From Ignavibacteriales bacterium (GTDB taxonomy: Bacteria > Bacteroidota > Ignavibacteria > Ignavibacteriales > Ignavibacteriaceae): a stretch of DNA of 20,615 bases. The position numbers and the translations under genes are program-made. The notes under the pieces are model-generated. The model was not told the DNA's origin and ran no database searches. It worked only from the letters and a program-made list of their open reading frames with translations. This document shows, piece after piece, positions 1-6,414 of this stretch. Every line of letters starts with the position of its first letter. Position 1 is the first letter of the stretch. Where the stretch lies: positions 1 to 20,615 of the forward strand of contig JAGUXE010000259.1 in NCBI GenBank assembly GCA_020061995.1. The letters are read 5' to 3'.

Positions 1-1
1 A

Positions 2-88
2 CAAGATATTGAAGGAATTCATCAATTGGTGCGCATCCCATATTATCATGGAATTATAGAAAATATTATAGTACCAAAATTTATTTAA
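2..88 (+). CDS. 3' end of a truncated gene, product unknown
   Basis: The frame starting at base 2 is open for 28 codons and stops at TAA 86-88; the gene begins upstream of the window. The visible C-terminus ends in ENIIVPKFI and shows no motif I recognise. It is convergent with the serA-like gene, and a hairpin terminator follows ten bases after the stop, which fits a real gene end. Twenty-eight open codons are short enough to arise by chance in AT-rich DNA, so this is tentative. Confidence 0.4.
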   Translation, partial: QDIEGIHQLVRIPYYHGIIENIIVPKFI

Positions 89-90
89 AA

Positions 91-123
91 TAAAAAAGGG
101 TAACAGTTTTATCCGTTACCCTT
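91..123 (-). terminator. Intrinsic terminator closing the add-hutU-serA operon
   Basis: A 9-bp stem pairs 96-104 (core GGGTAAC) with 115-123 (core GTTACCC) around a 10-base loop. Read on the minus strand, the stem is followed directly by a run of T residues (the A run at 92-97), which is the classical rho-independent layout. It lies about 20 bases beyond the stop of the serA-like gene. On the plus strand only two Ts follow the stem, so the structure mainly serves the minus strand. Confidence 0.85.
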
Positions 124-144
124 AACAAGATTAAGATAAATATT

Positions 145-1332
145 TTAATCTAATGAGATATGAGAAACACTAAGCACGTTAGAGTTTTCATTCATTAATT
201 TCAACATCTCTGCAGTTGCTGAAGTCTCTAATTTCATAGTGCAGCAGGCTACAACACCCCCCTCAAAAATTATATTTTCAATCTCTTCAATGTTAATATT
301 TCCTTGTCGGATTACATCGAGAATAGAAGCTAATACTCCAGGGCGGTCGAAATGTTTTACAACTAATTGAAAATGCGCATCGGTTACTTTTGCACGATTA
401 ACCCAATGTGCAATAACTCCGCTAAACATAAAATCTTTAATGATTTTTACAGTCTCCTCTGCAACGGCATTTTGCGCCTGTTCCGTCGATGCCCCGATAT
501 GATGAGTAACGTATACTCCCGGAATATCACGAAGATGACTTTCAACAGATCCACCTTTTTGTTCGGGCTCACCTTTGAAAACATCAAGAGCTACCCTTAT
601 TTTTTTCTCTTTTATAGCTTCAACCATCGCTTCTTCATCGATAACATCAGCTCGGGATGTATTTATTAAGAGGGCACCCGGTTTTAAGTAGCCAAACATT
701 TCTTTGTTGAACAATTTTTTGGTTTCCGGTGTAGAAGGGAGGTGAATTGAAATTACATCACACATTGGAAGAATTTGATCCATTTCAGAGAAATCTTTGA
801 TCATTGCTCCTTCAATACGTGAAATATCTTTACCGTAAACATTCATTCCGAAAGCAAGCGCTCGTTTAGCAACTTCTTTCCCAATATTTCCGACACCAAT
901 AATTCCGAGATTCTTTCCGTATAAACCTTCGGCTTTTGAGTATTCACCCTTATTCCAAACCCCATTCTTGAAGTCCATTACATTGTCTGGAATTCGTCTA
1001 TCAAGAGATAGAATTAAACCCATCGCAAGTTCTGCAACTGCAATTGCGTTTTTACCTGGACAATTTGCAACGTAGACACCTTTTTGATTTGCAGCTTTTA
1101 TATTAATATTATTAACACCTGCACCTGCACGAATGATTAAGTTTAATTTTTTTGCATTTTTAATTGTCTCTTCATTGACTACAGTTGATCTTACTACTAT
1201 CATATCAACTTCTAAAGCTGCTTGCGGTAAATCGTTTTCCCCAAGTTGAGGAGAATATATTACCTCCAACCCCAGGTCTTTAATCTGTTGAACATATTTA
1301 TCCGGAAATTTATCTGCTATTAATACTTTCAT
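145..1332 (-). CDS. serA: D-3-phosphoglycerate dehydrogenase-like protein with C-terminal ACT domain
   Basis: This is a 395-residue member of the D-isomer-specific 2-hydroxyacid dehydrogenase family, most like SerA, which oxidises 3-phosphoglycerate with NAD as the first step of serine synthesis in the cytoplasm. The Rossmann motif GVGNIG lies at 146-151, with Asp169 placed to bind the NAD ribose. The catalytic triad is visible as Arg227 (NTSRADVIDEE), Glu255 (DVFKGEPE) and His278 (HHIGAST). An ACT domain, the usual serine-sensing module, occupies about 320-395. The length fits the short SerA form without the extra ASB domain. Residue 228 is Ala where Gly usually follows the catalytic Arg. 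The start has a good AGGTG ribosome site. It is the last gene of a four-gene minus-strand operon, 27 bases after hutU, and ends in a strong terminator. Activity on another 2-hydroxyacid cannot be excluded. Confidence 0.85.
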   Translation of the reverse strand: MKVLIADKFPDKYVQQIKDLGLEVIYSPQLGENDLPQAALEVDMIVVRSTVVNEETIKNAKKLNLIIRAGAGVNNINIKAANQKGVYVANCPGKNAIAVAELAMGLILSLDRRIPDNVMDFKNGVWNKGEYSKAEGLYGKNLGIIGVGNIGKEVAKRALAFGMNVYGKDISRIEGAMIKDFSEMDQILPMCDVISIHLPSTPETKKLFNKEMFGYLKPGALLINTSRADVIDEEAMVEAIKEKKIRVALDVFKGEPEQKGGSVESHLRDIPGVYVTHHIGASTEQAQNAVAEETVKIIKDFMFSGVIAHWVNRAKVTDAHFQLVVKHFDRPGVLASILDVIRQGNINIEEIENIIFEGGVVACCTMKLETSATAEMLKLMNENSNVLSVSHISLD

Positions 1333-1359
1333 GATTTCACCTTTTTTTTATTATTATTT

Positions 1360-3018
1360 TTATGGAAGCATAGGAATATGAACATTAAACTCTTTTGCAT
1401 TATCGATAGCTCTTTGATAGCCGGCATCTGCATGGCGTACGATCCCCATTCCGGGATCATAAGTAAGTACACGTTCTAATCTTTCAGCCGCTTCTTTTGT
1501 TCCATCAGCAACAACAACCATTCCTGCATGAATCGAATTACCGATACCAACACCACCACCATGATGTACAGAAACCCAACTTGCTCCTCCGATCGCATTC
1601 AGTAGTGCATTTAGGATAGGCCAATCAGCAATGGCATCGCTGCCATCAATCATACTCTCTGTTTCGCGATATGGTGAGGCTACTGAACCACAATCTAAAT
1701 GATCGCGACCAATGACTATTGGAGCGCTAACTTTTCCTTCAGCTACCAGGCTATTGAATATTTTTCCCATCAATGCTCGTTCACCGTAACCAAGCCAACA
1801 AATGCGAGCCGGTAATCCTTGGAAATGGACTTTTTCTTTTGCAAGGTTAATCCAATTTATTAAAGCTTTATTTTCCGGGAAAGCATTTTTTATAGCTTCA
1901 TCAGTCACATATATGTCATTGGGATCACCTGATAGCGCAGCCCATCTGAATGGTCCCTTGCCATCACAAAAAAGAGGTCGTATATATTCAGGAACAAATC
2001 CAGGTATGTTGAATGCATTCTCAAGACCATTAGCTTTCGCTTCACCGCGGATATTATTACCATAATCAAAGACAATTGAACCTCGTTTCTTAAATTCTAA
2101 CATGGCTTCAACATGAGCAACAATAGTTTTTTTGCTCAATTCAATATATTTAGTTGGATTTGTTTGTCTCAGTTGAACTGCTTCTTGAAAAGAAATACCC
2201 ATTGGTACATATCCGTTAAGAGTGTCGTGTGCAGAAGTTTGATCAGTAAGAATATCAGGGATAATATTTTTTTCGAAAATAGAATTTAATATCTCTCCTG
2301 CATTTCCGACTAGACCAACGGAAATCGGTTTCCCATTTTTTTTAGCATCAAGAACCCAACCTAACGCTTCGTCGAGAGAGGAAGTTTTTTTATCGATATA
2401 GCCGGTTTCAAGTCTTTTATCAATTCGAGATTCATCAACATCAATTCCAAGAAAAGCAGCACCATTCATTGTGGCGGCTAATGGTTGTGCTCCTCCCATA
2501 CCACCCAAACCAGCTGTCAGCAGAAATTTGCCAGATAAATCTGAATTAAAATGTTTTCTGCCGCATTCAGCAAAGGTTTCGTATGTCCCTTGCAGAATTC
2601 CCTGCGTACCAATATAGATCCAGCTTCCCGCTGTCATCTGCCCGTACATAGTTAAACCAAGCTGTTCAAGCCGTCTGAATTCATCCCAGTTTGCCCAGCG
2701 TGGAACAAGCATTGAATTGGATATTATTACACGAGGTGCATTCGTATGAGTTTTGAAAACTGCTACGGGTTTTCCTGATTGAACTAAAAGCGTCTCATCA
2801 TTCTCTAGATTTTGAAGGGATTCAACTATCTTATAATAAGATTCCCAATTTCTAGCCGCTTTTCCGATTCCGCCATAAACGACTAGCTCAGAAGGTTTTT
2901 CCGCTACATCAGGATCAAGATTATTCATCAACATACGGAGTGCAGCTTCTTGAATCCATCCTTTGCAAGATAATTTATTCCCGTGCGGTGCTCTAATTTC
3001 GGTGATATTCCGGTTCAT
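1360..3018 (-). CDS. hutU: Urocanate hydratase (urocanase)
   Basis: Urocanase adds water to urocanate to give imidazolonepropionate, the second step of histidine breakdown, using tightly bound NAD as an electrophile. The 552-residue length is typical. Diagnostic blocks are all present: the NAD-binding GGMGGAQP at 172-179, DQTSAHD at 259-265, [11 protein letters not shown] at 317-327, and the family signature [10 protein letters not shown] at 399-408 containing the active-site Cys407. The later blocks [15 protein letters not shown] (438-452) and [10 protein letters not shown] (458-467) are also intact, so the enzyme should be active. The start is preceded by AAGGATT at a normal distance and follows the 111-residue gene by two bases. 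The partner genes hutH and hutI are not in this window, so the rest of the pathway must lie elsewhere or be missing. Confidence 0.97.
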   Translation of the reverse strand: MNRNITEIRAPHGNKLSCKGWIQEAALRMLMNNLDPDVAEKPSELVVYGGIGKAARNWESYYKIVESLQNLENDETLLVQSGKPVAVFKTHTNAPRVIISNSMLVPRWANWDEFRRLEQLGLTMYGQMTAGSWIYIGTQGILQGTYETFAECGRKHFNSDLSGKFLLTAGLGGMGGAQPLAATMNGAAFLGIDVDESRIDKRLETGYIDKKTSSLDEALGWVLDAKKNGKPISVGLVGNAGEILNSIFEKNIIPDILTDQTSAHDTLNGYVPMGISFQEAVQLRQTNPTKYIELSKKTIVAHVEAMLEFKKRGSIVFDYGNNIRGEAKANGLENAFNIPGFVPEYIRPLFCDGKGPFRWAALSGDPNDIYVTDEAIKNAFPENKALINWINLAKEKVHFQGLPARICWLGYGERALMGKIFNSLVAEGKVSAPIVIGRDHLDCGSVASPYRETESMIDGSDAIADWPILNALLNAIGGASWVSVHHGGGVGIGNSIHAGMVVVADGTKEAAERLERVLTYDPGMGIVRHADAGYQRAIDNAKEFNVHIPMLP

Positions 3019-3020
3019 GT

Positions 3021-3356
3021 TTAATCCTTAAAATGAGCTTCAAAAATTAATGAATACTGTGTGTGCATTGAACGGTACATCCATTTTTTGAAGAACCAAC
3101 CTTTGTTTGATTGCTCTTTAAGAAATTTTATATTTTCTGAAAATTGCCTTTTAAGTCGTATTAATTCATCTTTAGTGAATTTTACTGTTTCGTTTCCATC
3201 ATTAAGTTTTTCAACAATCGCTTTAAAAGCGCGAGTTTCGGCAAAAAAATCTTTGTTCCCCTCGGTTTGTTTAATTACTTGTTTACAGAATGTGTTTAAT
3301 ATCTTTTTCTCATTTTTATCAAAGTCGAAATTATAATTCTGAAAAGATCTTTTCAT
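3021..3356 (-). CDS. Hypothetical 111-residue charged cytoplasmic protein
   Basis: I do not recognise this protein. It is small, rich in Lys, Phe, Glu and Asn, and probably largely helical (for example around 14-32, 36-52 and 60-83). It has no signal peptide or membrane segment, one cysteine (Cys24) and no obvious metal or nucleotide motif. The start has an AGGA ribosome site about six bases upstream. It sits between add (12 bases upstream) and hutU (two bases downstream) in the same direction, so it is almost certainly co-transcribed and translated. The tight packing argues for a real gene rather than a spurious frame. A helper or regulator for a neighbouring enzyme is possible, but nothing in the sequence shows this. 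Confidence 0.7.
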   Translation of the reverse strand: MKRSFQNYNFDFDKNEKKILNTFCKQVIKQTEGNKDFFAETRAFKAIVEKLNDGNETVKFTKDELIRLKRQFSENIKFLKEQSNKGWFFKKWMYRSMHTQYSLIFEAHFKD

Positions 3357-3368
3357 AATTTCCTGTTA

Positions 3369-4454
3369 TTATTTAAGTGATAGTAGTTGTTCCCGCATTT
3401 TTTGATAACCGGGTTTTATAACATTATATATATATTGAAGTCGCTCAGCATAATTTATAAAAGCAGACTTCATCGAGTTAATTGTTAACTTTTCAATATC
3501 GTCAAGACTTAAGTTATAATATTTTTTTGCGAGCATAAATTCGTTTGTCATTGTAGTATCGCTCATCAAACGATCATCAGTATTTATAGTCAATCTGAAT
3601 TTCATCTTATAAAGTTTTTCAAAAGGATGATTTTCAAGTTTGTCAATTGCACCTGTATGAACATTACTTAAAAGACATATTTCAATTGGAATTCTTTGAT
3701 CGAGAATATACTGTGCAAGTTCACCAAGCCCAACGACATTTCCTTCTTTATCAAGAACGAGATCTTCAAGGATTCTAGTTCCATGTCCAATTCTATGGGC
3801 TCCACACCATTGTATTGCTTGCCAAATAGATTCTTTACCAAATGCTTCACCCGCGTGAATGGTTATATTGAAATTGGCTTTTTGAATAAATTGAAATGCA
3901 TCAAGATGTTTTTTGGGGGGATAGCCACCCTCTTCACCTGCTAGGTCAAAACCCACAACACCCTGTTTCCTGAAATTGACAGCAAGTTCAGCAATCTCGA
4001 GTGTGTTTTTCATATTACGCATACCACATAAAATTAGTCCATAACCGACTCCGAAATCTTTCTTACCTTTTTCCAATCCATCAAGAACAGCGTTTACCAC
4101 ATCATCCATGTATAAACCTTTTGATGTATGAAATACCGGAGCAAAACGAGTTTCTACATAACAAACACCGTCTATCTTCATATCTTCCATCATTTCATAA
4201 GCTACACGGCTGAGCCCTTCTTTTGTTTGCATAACAGCGCAAGTGTGTTCAAATCCTTGCAAATATTCTACAAGATTTCCTTTATTTGCACCGCGATGAA
4301 ACCACTCCGCAAGTTCTTTAGGATTTTTAGTTGGCAGGGCATTGTATTTAATATCTTTTGCAAGATCAATTATGGTTTCGGGTCGTAAACCACCATCCAA
4401 ATGGTCATGTAAAAGAACTTTCGGAACAGAACGAATAATATCCTCAGTAGTCAA
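3369..4454 (-). CDS. add: Adenosine deaminase
   Basis: The enzyme removes the 6-amino group of adenosine or deoxyadenosine to give inosine and ammonia, in purine salvage in the cytoplasm. The 361 residues fold as an amidohydrolase barrel with all expected zinc and catalytic residues: His16 and His18 in HDHLDGG, the FDLAGEE block at 169-175, His200 and catalytic Glu203 in HAGE, His224 in HRIGHG, and Asp293-Asp294 in INTDD. The start is TTG at 4454-4452, supported by GAGG at 4463-4460 five bases upstream. The next in-frame ATG lies far inside the barrel, past the first zinc ligands, and the upstream ATG at 4465 is out of frame and hits a stop at once. It is the first gene of the minus-strand operon. 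Adenine deaminase is a related possibility, but the motifs fit adenosine deaminase better. Confidence 0.93.
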   Translation of the reverse strand: MTTEDIIRSVPKVLLHDHLDGGLRPETIIDLAKDIKYNALPTKNPKELAEWFHRGANKGNLVEYLQGFEHTCAVMQTKEGLSRVAYEMMEDMKIDGVCYVETRFAPVFHTSKGLYMDDVVNAVLDGLEKGKKDFGVGYGLILCGMRNMKNTLEIAELAVNFRKQGVVGFDLAGEEGGYPPKKHLDAFQFIQKANFNITIHAGEAFGKESIWQAIQWCGAHRIGHGTRILEDLVLDKEGNVVGLGELAQYILDQRIPIEICLLSNVHTGAIDKLENHPFEKLYKMKFRLTINTDDRLMSDTTMTNEFMLAKKYYNLSLDDIEKLTINSMKSAFINYAERLQYIYNVIKPGYQKMREQLLSLK

Positions 4455-4459
4455 AATAA

Positions 4460-4463
4460 CCTC
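4460..4463 (-). promoter_or_regulatory. Ribosome binding site that fixes the TTG start of add
   Basis: GAGG on the minus strand lies five bases before the TTG at 4454-4452. No in-frame ATG exists between here and the first zinc-binding histidines, so this site decides the start. Confidence 0.7.
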
Positions 4464-4596
4464 ATTTTTTACTATTCAAAGATATTCTTTTCGATTCGGA
4501 AAAACAATTGAGGAGTTACACTTCAATCAAGAATAATAGGAGTAGATTAACTTTCCTTGAGATTTTTTTAATGAGTTTATATATATGTTTAGATTC

Positions 4597-4625
4597 TTGA
4601 CTTACCGCAATCAAATAAGTAAGTT
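4597..4625 (+). promoter_or_regulatory. Possible promoter for the TPR lipoprotein operon
   Basis: TTGACT at 4597-4602 matches the -35 consensus in five of six bases. At a 17-base spacing the -10 would be TAAGTT (4620-4625), which is weak. The region 4455-4663 separates divergent operons and must hold a promoter for each. I could not place a convincing promoter for the minus-strand add operon in it. Confidence 0.25.
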
Positions 4626-4663
4626 TCATAATCATTAAAAATAATTTTTTTTTAGGAGATTCA

Positions 4664-5833
4664 ATGAAGAAAGTCTTATTCCCTATAGTTTTGTTGTTTG
4701 CTATGTTAATGGTATTTACCGGTTTTCAATGCGCTTCAACTGAAATCACAAGTGCTAAGTTATATATCAATCAGAAAAACTGGGACAAAGCACTTAACGT
4801 CTTAAATAAAGAAGTAGAAAAAAATCCTAAAAGTGATGAAGGTTATTTCTTATTAGGATTAGTGTATTCAGAAAAAGAAGATGTAGATAATACAATAAGT
4901 TCATTTAATAACTCTTTGTCAATAAGTAAGAAATTCGAAAAAGAAATTCTTGCACAAAGGAAAGTCCAATGGGCAAACTATTTTAATAAAGCGGTTAGTT
5001 TTTTCAACCGTGCAATGCAAACAGTTGATGCAGATACACAGAAAATTCAATACGACAGATCAATATTCGCGTTCAACCAGGCAATTAAATTGGAACCTGA
5101 TTCAGCTGACACATATAAAAACTTATCTTTTGTTTATTTGAATCAACAAAAATTAGATGAGGCAATAGTTCCCCTTAAAAAATTAATCTCCTTGGAACCA
5201 TCACTTGAAGGGTACAGATTTTTGGGTGAAATCTATTTTAATCAAGGTAATACTTTGATGAATAAATATGGGGAATCAAAAGCTGCTGCAGATAGTATTG
5301 AAGCTTTAGCATTGTTTAACAAATCAATTGAAGTATTAGAAAAGGGGAGAGAAAACTTCCCGAACGATTCTGAGATATTACTCTTTTTATCTAATGCGTA
5401 TATAGCAGCAAATAAAATTGATGTTGCTATTGGTGCTTTCAAAGCTGGTGTTGAGCAAGAACCGGAGAATCAATATTATCGATATAATTATGGTGTACTT
5501 TTACTTGGCGGTAATAATTATGAAGATGCAGCAAAACAGTTTGAAAAGGCTTTACAAATAGATCCATCATATTTAAATGCGAATTATAACCTTGCAGTTA
5601 CTTATGTTAAATGGGGTGCCTCACTTAGTAAGATAGCTGAGGAAAAGGGAGAAGTTAGTGTTGACGCTAAGAAGAAATATGAATATGCACTTCCTCATCT
5701 CGAATCTTATTTAGAACAAAAAACAGATGATCCCGGAATTTGGGAATTAACAGGACGAGTTTATTCAATTCTTGGTCAATTGGACAACGCTCAAAAGGCT
5801 TTTGAAAAAGCTGATTCATTAAGAAAACGTTAA
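4664..5833 (+). CDS. TPR-repeat protein, probably a lipoprotein
   Basis: The protein has 389 residues. It starts with a charged MKK and a hydrophobic stretch (4-20) ending in GFQC at 20-23, followed by AST; this looks like a lipoprotein signal with Cys23 as the lipidated residue, although Gln just before the Cys is not the usual Gly, Ala or Ser. The rest is tetratricopeptide helices: clear units are near 31-90 (WDKALNVLNKEVEKNP, then the GYFLLGLVYSE helix), 131-180 (AFNQAIKLEPDSADTYKNL), 240-275, 275-320 (AAKQFEKALQIDPSYLNAN) and 345-385. TPRs bind other proteins, so it probably acts as a scaffold in the periplasm. AGGAG precedes the start. The DUF3467 gene follows after 15 bases in the same direction, probably as one operon. 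No enzymatic domain is visible and the partner is unknown. Confidence 0.75.
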   Translation: MKKVLFPIVLLFAMLMVFTGFQCASTEITSAKLYINQKNWDKALNVLNKEVEKNPKSDEGYFLLGLVYSEKEDVDNTISSFNNSLSISKKFEKEILAQRKVQWANYFNKAVSFFNRAMQTVDADTQKIQYDRSIFAFNQAIKLEPDSADTYKNLSFVYLNQQKLDEAIVPLKKLISLEPSLEGYRFLGEIYFNQGNTLMNKYGESKAAADSIEALALFNKSIEVLEKGRENFPNDSEILLFLSNAYIAANKIDVAIGAFKAGVEQEPENQYYRYNYGVLLLGGNNYEDAAKQFEKALQIDPSYLNANYNLAVTYVKWGASLSKIAEEKGEVSVDAKKKYEYALPHLESYLEQKTDDPGIWELTGRVYSILGQLDNAQKAFEKADSLRKR

Positions 5834-5848
5834 ACGAAAGAATCAAGA

Positions 5849-6175
5849 ATGAGTCAAAATAACCCTATTCAACCACAGCAAATTAATATTGAGCTTGGTG
5901 AAAAAGAAGCAGAAGGAATATATTCTAATCTAGCAATTATTACACATTCACCCGCTGAATTTGTAATTGATTTTACTAGAATTGTCCCGGGTGTTCCTAA
6001 AGCAAGAGTTCATGCACGAATTATTACGACGCCGCAGCATGCAAAAATGCTGCTGCGTGCTTTAAAAGAAAATATTGAAAAATTCGAAGCACGATTTGGT
6101 GAGATCCCTTCTGATGCTCCACAAGAACAGCATTTTGGATTTGCACCATTAGCAAAAAATGAAAAAGTGAATTGA
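5849..6175 (+). CDS. DUF3467 family protein
   Basis: This 108-residue soluble protein matches my memory of the DUF3467 family. The core is NIELGEKEAEGIYSNLAIIT (13-32), then SPAEFVIDF (34-42), the P-rich link VPGVPKARVHARII (46-59) and a helix with TPQHAKMLLRALKENIEKFE (61-80). It looks like a compact alpha/beta domain; no catalytic residue is apparent and the family has no established function that I know of. There is no signal peptide, so it is cytoplasmic, unlike its upstream TPR partner. It starts 15 bases after the TPR gene and is followed by a strong terminator, so the two are probably one transcript. Confidence 0.75.
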   Translation: MSQNNPIQPQQINIELGEKEAEGIYSNLAIITHSPAEFVIDFTRIVPGVPKARVHARIITTPQHAKMLLRALKENIEKFEARFGEIPSDAPQEQHFGFAPLAKNEKVN

Positions 6176-6184
6176 TATTTATGG

Positions 6185-6221
6185 GTGTCTTTAAAAGGAT
6201 AATTAAAGACACTTTTTTTTT
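6185..6221 (+). terminator. Intrinsic terminator after the DUF3467 gene
   Basis: A perfect 10-bp stem pairs GTGTCTTTAA (6185-6194) with TTAAAGACAC (6203-6212) around an 8-base loop, followed by nine T residues (6213-6221). It begins ten bases after the stop codon. Confidence 0.95.
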
Positions 6222-6225
6222 AGTT

Positions 6226-6257
6226 ATTAATTAGAGAATATTGGGCGCCTAATTAAT
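6226..6257. repeat. 9-bp inverted repeat, possible operator
   Basis: ATTAATTAG (6226-6234) is perfectly inverted as CTAATTAAT (6249-6257) with 14 bases between. It has no T run behind it, so it is not a second terminator. It lies about 65 bases upstream of the candidate promoter for the 700-residue lipoprotein. It is AT-rich and could be chance. Confidence 0.3.
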
Positions 6258-6320
6258 TCCAGATTCTATAGATAAATATTAGTATTATTTCAATAAAACA
6301 ATTAAGTTTTTTTTTGATAA

Positions 6321-6349
6321 TTGTGAAATTTATACTGGGTATTTATTAT
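6321..6349 (+). promoter_or_regulatory. Candidate sigma-70 promoter for the lipoprotein/barrel operon
   Basis: TTGTGA (6321-6326) and TATTAT (6344-6349) are separated by exactly 17 bases. The -10 matches consensus in five of six positions and the -35 in four of six. Transcription would start near 6356, leaving a leader of roughly 60-70 bases before the gene. It lies downstream of the preceding terminator, as expected for a new transcription unit. Confidence 0.4.
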
Positions 6350-6414
6350 AGTTACTTACATAAGAATTCCTAATAATTGATCTCGTTTTTATTGTTTCCT
6401 GAAAATAAATTTGG

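Noticed and set aside
3061..3336. A 91-codon plus-strand frame opposite the 111-residue gene
   Set aside because: The minus-strand frame has a good ribosome site and operon spacing; the plus-strand frame has neither and is a shadow of AT-rich coding DNA.
4001..4536. Several overlapping plus-strand frames of 64-86 codons opposite add
   Set aside because: All lie within a confidently assigned adenosine deaminase gene on the other strand.
6033..6057. Hairpin GCAGCAT/ATGCTGC inside the DUF3467 gene
   Set aside because: A 7-bp stem in coding sequence with no T run; the real terminator lies 130 bases further on.
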